Shown here: positions 10,731 through 21,984 of the stretch, in pieces
Layout of the letters: each line of letters starts with the position of its first letter
How positions within the stretch are numbered: the first letter of the stretch is position 1
Assembly: GCA_014377305.1 (NCBI GenBank)
Contig: JACMPW010000003.1
Location: 62,001-126,000 of the forward strand
DNA length: 64,000 nt
DNA from: Candidatus Altimarinota bacterium
GTDB lineage: Bacteria; Patescibacteriota; Gracilibacteria; BD1-5; UBA2023
Direction: 5' to 3'
Notes under the pieces: model-generated
Told to the model about the DNA's origin: nothing
Database searches by the model: none
The model's input: the letters and a program-made list of their open reading frames with translations, nothing else
Translations under genes and position numbers: made by a program

Positions 10731-11408
10731 ATGCAATACAACAATGTCACTCTCGCATATGGTGAACGTACCATCCTGAGAGATATATCACTCTCGATTG
10801 ATCCTGGGGAATTTGTATTCCTCATAGGAGCATCCGGCAGTGGCAAGACGAGTCTTATCAAGTCACTTCTCGGAGCAAAAAGACTCCAGAGTGGAACTAT
10901 TTTCGATGATAGCGGACGAGATATTGCACTTTTTTCACCGAAAGAACTCCTCCAGTATCGTCGTGGACTCGGGACGATATTCCAAGACTTCAAGCTCCTC
11001 GCTCGAAAAACTGTCAGAGAAAATGTAGCATTTGCAATGGAGGTATGTGGATATAGCAACTACGAGATCGAGAGACGAGTCCCTGAGGTCCTCGCGAAAG
11101 TAGGGCTACTCGCTAAAAAAGAAAAGCGTATCGAGACACTCTCAGGTGGTGAAGTACAGCGTACTTGTATCGCTCGAGCTCTCATCCATGATCCTCGGAT
11201 CATCATCGGAGATGAACCAACAGGAAATCTCGATAGAGCAAATGCTACTGAGATCATGCATCTCCTCGAGGATCTCCATCGGAGTGGCAAGACTATAATC
11301 ATGGCAACACATGATGAGACCATAGTGAATACAATGAAAAAACGAGTTATTGCATTCTCAGATGGAAAAATTGTGTCTGACACAAAGGAGGGTACTTACT
11401 GCTTATAA
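10731..11408 (+). CDS. ftsE: FtsE-like ABC transporter ATPase
   Basis: 225 residues, the FtsE length. Walker A GASGSGKTSL (~33), FQDFKLL Q-loop, signature LSGGEVQR, Walker B IIIGDEPTGNLD and the H-switch ATHD are all intact. FtsE partners the membrane protein FtsX to control peptidoglycan hydrolases at division; here no ftsX follows, the next gene being a flippase. It could be another MacB/LolD-type ATPase, but its place 3 nt after a PBP gene favours FtsE. The gene has no TGA codon. Confidence 0.82.
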   Translation: MQYNNVTLAYGERTILRDISLSIDPGEFVFLIGASGSGKTSLIKSLLGAKRLQSGTIFDDSGRDIALFSPKELLQYRRGLGTIFQDFKLLARKTVRENVAFAMEVCGYSNYEIERRVPEVLAKVGLLAKKEKRIETLSGGEVQRTCIARALIHDPRIIIGDEPTGNLDRANATEIMHLLEDLHRSGKTIIMATHDETIVNTMKKRVIAFSDGKIVSDTKEGTYCL

Positions 11409-11417
11409 AAAATAAAA

Positions 11418-12926
11418 ATGCTCAATTCAGAAGAAACTCTTGCACAAAAATTTGTCAAAAAAGGATTATGGTTATACTTGTTTACTATCCTGATCGGCCC
11501 TATCGGATACCTCATAAAAATACTGATATCTGAGGATCTCGGTCCAGGTGGTATAGGACTCATCTATGGCGTCATTAGTTTTGTTACACTCCTCGGAGCA
11601 TTCAATGATCTCGGTTGTACTGAGAGCTTGAATTATTTTTTGCCAAAATATATCATCAAAAATGAATATGGAAAAGCGAAATATCTCCTCAAGCTCACTC
11701 TCATACTCCAAATATGTTCGAGCTTATTGATTGCTATAGTATTATTTTTTATAGCACCATGGCTCGCAACTACCTATTTTCATGAACCACAGATTATCGA
11801 GATACTGCGTATAGCGGGACTCTATTTTATTGGAATCAATCTATTCCATATTACAACAGTACTCTTCTCGGTATCACAAGATACCAAGCTACAAAAGTGA
11901 TCGGAATTCCTCAAAATACTCTCTATCGCTGTAGGAACTCTCCTACTCTGGACTATAGACAGAGGTAGTGTAGAATATTATATGTGGGCATGGGTATGAG
12001 GTACTCTGATTGGATGTATTTTTTCACTCTACTTTTCCTACACGAGATACTATCTACTCTACTTTGCTGGAATAAAATCCGAAAAAAATCTCACAGATCG
12101 CAATCACTTTCTCAGATATGCATTCGCAACACTCATGACTGCCAATATCGGAGTGATACTCTCTCAAGTAGATATGCAGCTCATCATAGTATTACTGGAT
12201 CCTCTTGCTACTGGTTATTACTCGAACTATCTCTCGCTCCTCAATATTCCATTCATATTCATTAGTCCATTATTTAGTTTTCTCTTCCCTGTTATATCTG
12301 AGCTCCATGGGAGAGAAGATAGAGTCAAGATGGAGCATATACACCGAGAGTTTTCCCTCTATTTCTCTATCCTTGGAATCTGGTTATCTTTATTTCTTTA
12401 TCAGTTCGGAGAATCACTCGCCGTCTTATTTTTTGGTACTGATTTCAGGGAATCGGGTATTATTCTCGGGTATTCTGCATTTTTTCTCACTTTTCTCCTG
12501 TTGATCCAGATCAATTTTCAGTTCCTAGCAGGTACTGGCAAGATCGGAGCAAGAGCTCGTATACTCGCGATCGTCCTCCCGATCAATATCATCCTGAATT
12601 ATATATTCATCCGCCTCTATGGCGTAGCAGGATCAGCACTCGCGGTCGGACTCTCATGGATACCACTCTGGTATCTCTCATATAGGGCAACTCATATACA
12701 CAATAGCGGATTTGATTGGGTACCATTCATCCGCAATACGATCTTTGTAGCCATATCTGGATCTATTTCCTGGTATATTATACACTCTATCTGACTACAA
12801 AGTCAGAGTCGAGTTGAGTCTGCCACAATAATTGGAATTGCAATGATCGTGAATCTGACTATATTCATACTGGGCAATAGATCACTCCTCAAGAACGCCT
12901 GGTGAATCATCAGGAAAAATAGATAA
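11418..12926 (+). CDS. Wzx-type polysaccharide flippase
   Basis: 502 residues with 12-14 hydrophobic segments over the whole length, beginning LWLYLFTILIGPIGYLIKIL; the motif GPGGIGLIYGVISF and the paired halves are those of the MATE/PST (MVF) flippase superfamily. It should turn lipid-linked glycan repeat units across the membrane, feeding the LCP ligase encoded nearby. It could instead be a MurJ-like lipid II flippase, but the early part looks more like Wzx. Three or more TGA-Gly codons join the pieces. It starts 9 nt after ftsE. Confidence 0.85.
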
Positions 12927-12978
12927 ATCTAACCTTAGCCTTTACTCTTAGCCTTTACTCTTAGCCTTTGTCTCTCTT
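12927..12978 (+). repeat. Short tandem repeat between flippase and giant membrane gene
   Basis: CTTAGCCTTTACT repeats about three times (15-bp period) in the 52-bp spacer, ending just before the ATG at 12979. The function is unknown; repeat number could change spacing before the start codon. Confidence 0.8.
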
Positions 12979-15900
12979 ATGTTCCAACTCATACTCGCAT
13001 CCGTCGCATTTGTACCATGGGTCGTATACATCATCCTCACATACTATTCCCATGACTTCTCTCAGATCGATCATATCGAATCAGCAAGTGGATATGGTGG
13101 ATACCTCGCAGCAATAGGGATCATCTATCTCATCTACAAGGCGATATCGATGATGTCGAGTGAGCATCGAGTGAGGTTCTGATTTTGGCATCTCATAGGA
13201 TTTTCTTTTCTCCATCTTCTCGTAGTCACGATTGCCTATACTGCGATGCAAAAAACGACTGGGTCACCATTTTTTGGAATTGGGTGAGCATCGAGCATAG
13301 TACTATTTGGACATATTCTCTCGCTCCTGGTATATCCAGTATTTCTCGCATTACTCTGGCGAGCTGTTGGATATAGTATCCTCCACCTGATACCAGGCTG
13401 GAAAGATATCATACTTCGTATCCGTATCGGTGCAGAGATATCAGTAGGGATAGTCCTTTTTGTTACGGGTCTTCTCAGTTTTGCAGTGTTCCATCTCTTT
13501 ACTCTCACAAGCCTTCTCATAGTCTGCGGTATATTGTTGATACTCGGTATTCCTGGCTGGATAGCAACTTACCGAGATATCTCTACGAAATATATAGAGT
13601 TCGATCAGCATGATACTACGAGTGATTCTATTCTCGCTATAGTAAATCCGAGACTCCTCACGGCAGAGTTCGCATTTCTCATCATATCATTTCTCATCTC
13701 AGTATCACTCATCAATGCGATCCGTCCGATGCCAATAGGCTGGGACGATCTCGGTATCTATATGAACTTCCCTCGTATCATGGCTCTCACGGGCTCAGCC
13801 CTTGAGTGAGCCGGTACTTTCACTTGGCAGCTCATCACTGGAAGTGGATTTCTCTGGAATCAGATTGCCGCAACGGCATTTTATGTCAATCAACTCGGTG
13901 GGATACTATCTATGATAGTCCTAACTAGTATACTCTCTGTTGTACTAGAAACGCGAGATCGCAAATACCTCATCTCACTCCCCCTCATCCTCGCTGGCAT
14001 ATACTATATCATGCCGATGACAATATTTCAACAAGCCAAGGATATGAAGCTCGATCCGGCCTTGATGATGGTGAGTGTGAGTGCATTCGGTGTTCTATGG
14101 TATGCACTAAAAAACAAGATCCGAGAAAATCACTTCTATTTACTCATTGGAGTTGCAGGATTCATAATAGGCCTAGCCTTCTCTATCAAGCTCACCACCC
14201 TCATACTCATCATAGCGAGTCTTGCTCTCATGGCTTATACTATTCTTGGATTTTTTGGACTCACTGGATTCTTTTTTATATTTTTATCGATTTTTACTGG
14301 TGTAGGTCTCTGGGCAAAGATGAATGTATGGATGCCAGTTGAAAATATAGGGCTCATCCATAATATCACTCTCTGACTCGGTGTCATCGGTATAGTGAGT
14401 CTTGTATTCGCATACATGCAAAATGGGGTAGTGAAACTGCGAACATGGTTTCTGGCCAATCTAGTACTCACACTTGGTATCATTCTTGCTCTGACTCCAT
14501 GGTTTATCAAAAATGGATTCGAGGCTCGTACATTTACCCCAGAGCAACATGGATCCATACTCGATGGACTCATCGGTGGATATGCAAATATCTGATTCAA
14601 TAACTACTCTGCTATCTACTCCGTTGATGAATATACTACCAAGAAAAAGGCTCAGCAAGCATCGAGTATCACCAGTGATGGCAAATCACAGAATGAAGAC
14701 TTCTCCAGGTATTTCGGACAAGAAAGTGGACTCAATAACTATCTCAAGCTCCCCGTCAATCTCACATTCCAGAAAAATCAATCCGGCGAATTTACAGATA
14801 TTACCTATATATTCTTCGCATTCTTACCTGCAATATTCCTATTTGTACGAGGACGCCGTTATGGATGAGCAAACTGGACTCGCTCTATTTTCCCAGTTCT
14901 CATAGGACTCGCTCTACTGATCGCGATACTCTATTATTTTGTGGGATCTACTGGGACCTTGTTTTCGACGATGCTGAGTGGAATAGTGCTCCCTATGGGA
15001 TATGCCCTCATCCTCGGTGGCATACTTATAGCGATAGCTATATTCCACTTCTTCGTTGAGCGAGATGAGACTGGCTCATATATTCAGGATATATTCGTGA
15101 TGCTCCTCATATACGGATTTCTCTTTTTGATCAGTGCATTCGGGATCGTATGGTATGGTGTATTTATATATTTTCTCTGTCTCGCTCTCATCGGACTCGC
15201 ATCACTTGCATTCACGAGCTATACAGACAAAGATAGCGAAGATATAATAGGTATGAAGGTAACCCTCTCATTTCTCTTTTTCTTATTCATCCTCGTCTAT
15301 ATAATCAGGTCGGCATTCCCACATGGATGGAATAATCTCATATGAGCCGGTATGAATGAATATAAATATAACAAATTGAACCAAAATGAGAGTATATTCA
15401 CCTATCGTGGCGACTATATCACTCCGATCGCAACAATGAACACGATAGATCCACAGGCAATAGTTATCAGAGCTGGATCACTCGCGAAGAGTGTAATGAT
15501 GAGAAAAATCCTAACTCCTGAGAGACTCGCGAGTATGAAACCTGCAGATCTCCACCAGGTACTCCTCTACTTCATAACACAAATAGAGAGTGGTAAAAAT
15601 ACAATTCAAGATAAAAAAGAAGTACAACAAGATATAGAGAATATCGGAAATGAGCTCTATTCGAGTATTCTCTCACCGAAATGAAACGAAGTAAACAAGA
15701 AATGAATATATCGTATCGGTACATTTATGACCTACCTCATCAATGAAAATAACAAGAGGTATCTCGATGATAGTCTCGTATTCGAGTTTGAGTCATTTTT
15801 CTACGATCCAAAACCTGAGGTCACTATAGAACGAATGAAAAAAGTCGGACTCGGATATCTCCTCACGGATCTCAATGCCGCAACTATAGATCGTGATCCT

Positions 15901-16296
15901 CGTCATGTACTCACGACTCGGTTCGAGCATCTCCTCCTCACGATGCGTGCATCGAATCTGACACTCGTCGATACGGATAATCTCTGTCTCAAGATCGCCA
16001 TCAACGAGTACAAGGCAGGACGACTCCAGACTGATACAGAGTTCATTGATATAGCAGGAACCAACTATGAGAGTTATCGAGATACTGGAGCAGTAGCTCG
16101 TGGAGTCAAGCAGAATAAGTGTGCTAACTATGTAATCGGTATGCTCAATAGCATGTCTGGAAGTGGGACCACACTTCCTCAGTATCTCGTGCCACTCCAG
16201 ACTGGACTCACTGCCGCCAAAAATCAAACCGAACAGCAGAATGTACTCTCTCAGTACATCGGACAGAGCTATTTCGCACTCTTTGAAATAAAATAA
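12979..16296 (+). CDS. Giant polytopic membrane protein, possible GT-C glycosyltransferase
   Basis: 1105 residues. Some 18-20 hydrophobic segments occupy roughly residues 1-790; the remaining ~300 residues are soluble. An acidic motif PIGWDDLGIY near residue 252, after a transmembrane helix, resembles the catalytic acidic loop of GT-C (PMT/GT39-like) enzymes that use lipid-linked sugars. No close family is recognised. The position after LCP, PBP and a flippase suggests work on the same surface glycan. Around nine TGA-Gly codons break it in the standard code. The gene ends at the bidirectional terminator shared with murD. Confidence 0.75.
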
Positions 16297-16313
16297 TCTC
16301 TCAAAAAGATAAC

Positions 16314-16343
16314 AAAACTCCCAGAAGTTATTCTGGGAGTTTT
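16314..16343. terminator. Bidirectional terminator containing the murD stop codon
   Basis: 13-bp perfect stem (16314-16326 with 16331-16343), loop GTTA, T-runs on both strands. It serves the membrane protein gene (+) and murD (-); the murD TAA is complementary to loop bases 16328-16330. Confidence 0.9.
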
Positions 16344-17599
16344 TGTATACACGCTCGGAATTGATTCGCTCTATCGAGATAGTCATGGAAGAGTCCGAAC
16401 GATGCACAGCCAGGAGATAATATCAGTACATCTCTATCAATACGTCGACCATAGAGCCAAGTCACTCCATCTGCGAGTGTATCAGTTGCAAGATAGGGTA
16501 TACTCTCTTGTATTGCTATATCGACGAATGCCTGCTTGGTAGCACCGATACATACCATCGCTTTGACCCTCTGAGCAAACAATGGCGAGAGATGAGCAAA
16601 TACATCTCCCTTATCAGATCATCATACTATGAGGAGAAAATTGCGAGTAGTACCATATGCTCCGAGTGCAGCTGAGAGACTCTGAGAACTCGTAGACTTG
16701 GAGTCTTCGACGATCTGGATACCTCATTTTGTAGCGATCAGTTCGAGTCTATGAGGGAGTCCTGTGATATATTTTAGATGTTCTCTGATATTATTTGAAC
16801 AGATTCACATCTCATTCGCTACTACAGCACAGGAGAGGATATTCATCGCATTATGTACTCATGAGAAATTGGTACCCGAGAGTTTGTATTTTTTCTGTCC
16901 AGAGATTCGGATATTTTCTCAGTCGGTCGAGTTTTTGAGATATATATCACTAGAAAAAGATCGAATATTTTCTGGTATTTCTACATGCAATCCATTTTTC
17001 TGTACGAATTCGATTACCTGTACATTCACGATTGATTTTTTGGTGGTATGCTCCATGAGATTCATCTTCGCATCTATATATCACTGGAGACTCGTATGCC
17101 AATTGAGATGATCAGGTTTGAGATTGGTAAATATAGAATAATCTGAGCTGTATTTTCGTATAGCAAAAGCCATGAAACTCGATACCTCCACTACAATAAT
17201 ACCCTTCTGTTCTCACTTCTCGAGAATACCGAGAACTGTCGATGAAAATGGGATATCAAAATTTCCCGAAAGATAGACTGATTTCTTGACAGAAAACTCT
17301 TTTTCGAGTATATTATACATAATCCATGCAGTAGTCGACTTGCCATCTGTGCCCGTCACAGATACAATCTGAAATCCGCTAGGTAGGAACTGATATGCAA
17401 AATCGAGCTCACACATCACTCGCCCTGTCGCATAGATAGGATGAGTCTCAGGTATTCATGGGGATGGTATGATCACCTCATAGGCATCATAGCTACTCAG
17501 AGTATCACTATCATCGTAGATCTCATATGAGATCCCCTGTTTCTCACAGAGAGCTGCGACAGCTGAACCTACCTTTCACTTTCAATAAATCAGATACAT
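16328..17599 (-). CDS. murD: UDP-N-acetylmuramoyl-L-alanine--D-glutamate ligase
   Basis: 423 residues. N-terminal Rossmann-like domain starts MYLIYGKGKVGSAVAAL, with both motif glycines as TGA. The ATP-binding loop VTGTDGKSTTAW lies near residue 70, the middle part has NLKPDHLNWH and HNAMNILSCAV, and the late motif LLIVGGSDKG has its two Gly encoded by tandem TGA-TGA. MurD adds D-Glu to UDP-MurNAc-L-Ala in the cytoplasm; murI, which makes D-Glu, is 1.4 kb away. The ATG at 17599 lies 20 nt from the divergent gene start at 17620. Confidence 0.95.
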
Positions 17600-17619
17600 A
17601 TACCGTTAATATATCGAAA

Positions 17620-19050
17620 ATGTCATTAAATTCAAGTTCTACATTTATTACTCCAAAAGATAGTATTGCTATACCAAGTTGGATAGAAAAAATTCGTATC
17701 AGTAGATATGAGGATGCTACCACTATGTTTAGTAACGATGTCTGATCTTTTCCATTTAGCAATCTTGATTTATTTTCTCTTGATGGCTTTAGTCTGGAGG
17801 ATATACGTCAAAAAATTTTCAAGGAATTAGGACTCAAAGACTCAAAAAATAATGAAGAAAAAGCTGTGGTAAAATTGAATCGTATCTATAAAGAAAGCGT
17901 ATCATATCTAGAAAGAGTTCTCTATAGAAAAATCCCAAACGGACTCAACAATAAAAATTGGATAAGTACAAATGAGTTTTTAGAGCATCTTGAATCCCAT
18001 CTCAAGAGAGATACAAGTGGCCTGTATAGTTTGATGTTTTGTGGAATAATCAAAGTGATGCTCGTTGAAGTTGGTCTCGATGAGAATCCTGCCGTTAGTC
18101 AGCTTGATACAAATATGGTAGACCTGATGGCAAAATTTACTAGTATTCCATGAATGCAAGTAAATAAGAAATCAAGAAAAAATGACTATCAGTCATATAC
18201 CCTTGATGATACCTATGAAGGCAAGTTGGAAGATCGACCAAAGGGTTCTGACTCAATCCGTACAAAACTTATCTATAATAGACCATATAATACTCTCGAA
18301 AAGTTTAAAGATCTTGAGGCTATGAGACTTACATTAGATCCAAGCGGAGGGGAAACTGGCTATGTTCATACAATAAGAAAAATACGAGATAACCTATATT
18401 GAAAAAATATAAAAATAAATTTTGAGGTAAAATGAGGAATACTATCCCCTAAAGCAATTCAAGAGCTCGAAAAAGTATTTATAATGGTCACTATTAAAAA
18501 AACTAAATGATGAGCCAGTCTGAGTTATGAGGATGCAAAATTTGTATGAGGAAAAGTGAATATATCGAAGCCTGGAAAAGAGAAAAAATATATCTCACCG
18601 GAAATACAGTTTGTGCTTCCTAACAATAAAAATGAATCTTGATTTTCAAGCCATAAAGTCTATGATCTTAAAAAAATAATATCTGCAAATGCACGATTAT
18701 TTTGAGCTCTTACTATTGGTAATATACAGTATGTTCTCGAACACTATAAAACAGAATTTGATCCGAGAGAACTCCTTAATCACCTTCTATATCCACAATG
18801 ACATGGAGAAAAACCATTCTTACTGCTCATCAAAACAAAAAGTGAGAGAACTGGAAGAGAAAGGGTATATTTTACAACCAGTGATATATACAATGAAGGG
18901 AAAAATACCATGTCGGATATCTATAATTTCCCAAAACCCAAAAATCTAGAATGAAGTGCTTCCGAAGACATACAACATATAGTCCATAATGCTGTCGATG
19001 CTGTTATGAGAAAAAAAACTAATATCCTTTCTTCTCCATCCACCCTCTAA
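17620..19050 (+). CDS. Hypothetical protein, 476 aa, AT-rich
   Basis: One frame from ATG 17620 to TAA 19050 with about 11 TGA-Gly codons, including a tandem pair. No membrane segment. Lys/Asn/Ile-rich composition and A/T third positions set it apart from its neighbours. A middle part (around residues 180-265: YEGKLEDRPKGSDSIRTKLIY, then FKDLEAMRLTLD) distantly recalls RelA/SpoT synthetase-like folds, but catalytic residues cannot be lined up by eye, so this is only a hint. It is inserted between murD and murI on the opposite strand and its 3' end overlaps the end of murI by 32 nt. Confidence 0.75.
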
Positions 19051-19699
19051 ATTTCATTGCTGCTTCTTCTCCCGGATCTATTAGATCCGGGATTTTTTTG
19101 TCATATAACTCCATCCATATATGTTCTATAGAATCACTGATGAGAGGATAGTGAGTACATCCGAGGACGAGTGCCTCGATATCAGGAGAGAACTGTGCCA
19201 GATATTCCCTGAGCAATGTATCGATCTCAGGTCATGATATGATTCCTGCTTCGATCAGTGGTACGAGTCATGGGGCTGAGATCTCCTCTACAATAATAGA
19301 GTCATCGAGGATATTCACACGCTCACGATACATACGACTCCTAACCGTAGCATCAGTTGCAAGGACTCATATCCGGTGGTATCCCCCATCGACCACTGCC
19401 TCAGCTCATGGCACCGTGACGCCGAGAATATGATATCCAACGAATACCTCTGTCTGGAGGTGACGCAAGGCATATACAGATGCCGTATTACAAGCGAGGA
19501 TAACTACGTCAGCTCAGCGAGCATGGAGTCTCTCTACTCATGCAATAGTGAGCATACGTATCTCATCTCCACTCCGATGTCCATACGGAGCATTCGCACT
19601 ATCCATCTCGAGGATCATCTCGATCTCTGGGAATTCTTTTTGGAACTCAGCCATCACGACCTGTCCACCGAGTCCTGAGTCAAAAAATCAGATACGCAT
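19019..19699 (-). CDS. murI: Glutamate racemase
   Basis: 226 residues. FFDSGLGGQVV at the N-terminus gives the first catalytic region; ILACNTASVYALR holds the first catalytic Cys (~71) and LVLGCTHYPLI the second (~178). It makes D-Glu for peptidoglycan, used by MurD. ATG 19699 starts 3 nt after the stop of the 119-aa gene. About six Gly are TGA. The end overlaps the convergent gene, and a strong hairpin serving the other strand lies inside its coding sequence (19071-19091). Slightly shorter than typical (~260). Confidence 0.94.
19071..19099 (+). terminator. Terminator of the 476-aa gene, embedded in murI
   Basis: Perfect 9-bp stem CCCGGATCT/AGATCCGGG with a 3-nt loop, followed by seven T. 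It lies 20 nt after the TAA at 19050 and inside antisense murI codons (the IPDLIDPGE segment). Confidence 0.9.
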
Positions 19700-19702
19700 G
19701 AA

Positions 19703-20062
19703 TTAGAAAGTTATATTTGGGTGGTCTATATGACTCCAATCGGTTGGTATCAGTGTGGCATCAAGAGTTCACTCGAGGAGTTGTATGACTCATTTATTAT
19801 TTTGTATGAGTACTCACATATGTATTGCTCGATTGAGTATTTTCCAGTGAGGGAGCGTTGGTTTTCAGATTTTCAGATCCTTATATGGGAACTCTTCTCA
19901 TCGAATTCATGTGAGTATATCTAGAGCTCATTTTGACGATACTGCCAAGACAAAAGGAGTCAAATTGAGTTCTTCAACAAATAATCAATATCTCGCTAAT
20001 CCTGTCAAATTGAGTTTATTTTTCCACTCTTCGGGAATCTCATCAACTCAGAGTATTTTCAT
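19703..20062 (-). CDS. Hypothetical protein, 119 aa, hidden by recoding
   Basis: Visible only with TGA as Gly: nine of its ten glycines are TGA, so the standard code breaks it into tiny fragments. It begins MKILGVDEIPEEWKNKLNL and ends in TAA at 19703-19705. It looks soluble with mixed alpha/beta composition; a Trp-rich C-terminal part (PHWKILNRAI, PTDWSHIDHP) is notable. No family recognised. The start codon follows the secD terminator by 4 nt and the stop is 3 nt before the murI ATG, so it is probably cotranscribed with murI from a promoter that must overlap that terminator, or by read-through. Confidence 0.8.
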
Positions 20063-20066
20063 AAAA

Positions 20067-20098
20067 ATAAAATCAAGAAATTACTTTCTTGATTTTAT
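20067..20098 (-). terminator. secD terminator
   Basis: Perfect 14-bp stem (20067-20080 with 20085-20098), loop of four, followed on the minus strand by a T-run that runs into the ATG at 20062. Confidence 0.85.
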
Positions 20099-20120
20099 AT
20101 GTTCTCGGGTTTTTATCAAC

Positions 20121-21824
20121 TTATTTCTTGAATCCGATGAATGTAGATGGATTTTTCCCGAGCTTGCGACCTACCGCGATGATGAGGATACGAGATACCC
20201 ACATAGCAGTGAAGAGTGAGAGGATGATACCCATACCGAGCATGAATCCGAATCCCTTGATGAGTGAAATACCAAATATATACAGGATCACTGCAGAAGT
20301 AAGTGATGTGATATGTGAATCCCAGATAGCCGTCCACGACTTCTCGAATCCGAGAGCGATCGCCTGATCCATCGTCTTACCATCAGTGAGAGCCTCTCGC
20401 ATTCTCTCAAAAATCAAGATATTGGCATCGATCGCAAGACCGATAGAGAGTATCACTCCTGCTATAGAGGCGAGAGTGAGTACTACGCCCGTCACTTTCA
20501 CGAGAGCAATGAGAATGAGTGTATAGGTGATGAGTGCGAGACCTGCGAGGAGTCCACTCACACGATAGATCGCGACGAGAAATATGATGATAGCGAGGAG
20601 TCCGATAGTACCAGACATCAGGATCTGTTTGAGAGACTCCGATCCGATTTTTGCATCGATAGTACGCTCACTCGTGAGATAGATCGGTGCTGGCACAATA
20701 CCCGTATTGATATCATTAGCGAGAGTCTGAGCTCATTTTATAGTATAGTCTCCTGTGATAACTGCCTTACCATCAGTGATAACTGCCTGTACTGTAGGAG
20801 CAGTCAAGATTTGCCCACCGACAAATATAGCGATCTGCTTACCGATGAGACGCTTTGTGAGTTCTCCGAAGATTTTTTTACCATCTTCATTAAATAGGAG
20901 TTCCACTTGAGGTTGCCCCACCTGAGTAAATCAGACTCCAGCATTAACAAGATATTTGTCATTGAGAATCTTACCATCAGCAGTCTTGGCCGGTTGCCAG
21001 AGACTCGGTCGCTGATCGACGAATATATACGAATAGCTATATATAGTTCCTGTTCCAGTACCACTTTTACTAAGAATTTCGACAATCGCATATCCAGGAT
21101 TCGATGTCGCGACGATCTGCCCGCTTGCATCCTTGACATAGCTCTCTTCGCCTCGAGCAACAAATACTGGAGTAGTATAGGGAAATGTAGTTATAGAGTC
21201 AATACCTGAGAATGATACCTCCTTCGGGAGTGCTCCTGTAGCCATAGGTGCGAATCCAACATTCTCATAACTATCTCTATACTTCTGTCATACTGTCGCA
21301 AATGGTGTAGTTTTTGTATCTATGAGTGCTTTATCTGCTATTGCCTTACGCTCTGCACGATCTGTATCTGTGACTGACTTTTTCTCTTCACGGAACTCAA
21401 GTTGTACAACTTTTCCGATTGTTTCTTTTGCTTTTTTGATATCTTCGGCGTTCTTTATCTTACGAGCCGCCTCACCGAGATCCGCATGTGCCTGAGTCGG
21501 GATCTGTACGATGATATGATTATCTGATCCATACTTGGCAGTTTGTATAGTTGGCTCTGCGAGTCCGAGAGAGTTCACTCGCTTATCGATGACAGACTTG
21601 ATCCCTTCGACGATACTCTGTTCGGTAGTACTCCCTGATTGTGATCTGACAGCGTCGAGATCTACCTTGTAGTCGAGTTCGACACCTCCTTGGAGATCGA
21701 GACCGAGAGTATACGGCTTGTTGAGCCAAGCGTTGTCCACACCATATTGGTTCCATGGGACGATATAGAGTCCTGAAGCGATGACGAGTCAGACGATGAC
21801 GAGGACACGGTTGCGGATATTCAT
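20121..21824 (-). CDS. secD: Protein-export membrane protein SecD
   Basis: 567 residues. One N-terminal membrane segment, then the GLDLQGGVELDYKVD signature (~residue 41), a large periplasmic domain, and a C-terminal five-helix part with VVLTLASIAGVILSIGLAID and NILIFERMREAL. SecD and SecF pull preproteins through SecYEG with the proton gradient. No secF follows; it may be elsewhere or absent. Few TGA codons for its size. ATG 21824 is preceded by a leader of ~160 nt shared with the divergent HD gene. Confidence 0.95.
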
Positions 21825-21984
21825 GTTTGTGAGAGATATTGAGATAGAGATGGGCAGATTATAGAAAAAATATTGCCTTTTGCAAGAGAGATTTTGCAAT
21901 ATATCGCAAAATATGATATCATCGCATTACTTAGCAAAATACTCATAAATATTTTCTGTATTTTTATATCTTATCTTATACCGT

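Noticed and set aside
5823-16296. Series of short + strand ORFs that look like a run of decayed genes
   Set aside because: Each break is a TGA in one continuous frame at a plausible Gly; under code 25 these are four intact genes, not pseudogenes.
17620-19050. RelA/SpoT synthetase assignment for the 476-aa gene
   Set aside because: Only a vague local similarity; catalytic residues could not be placed, so it stays hypothetical.
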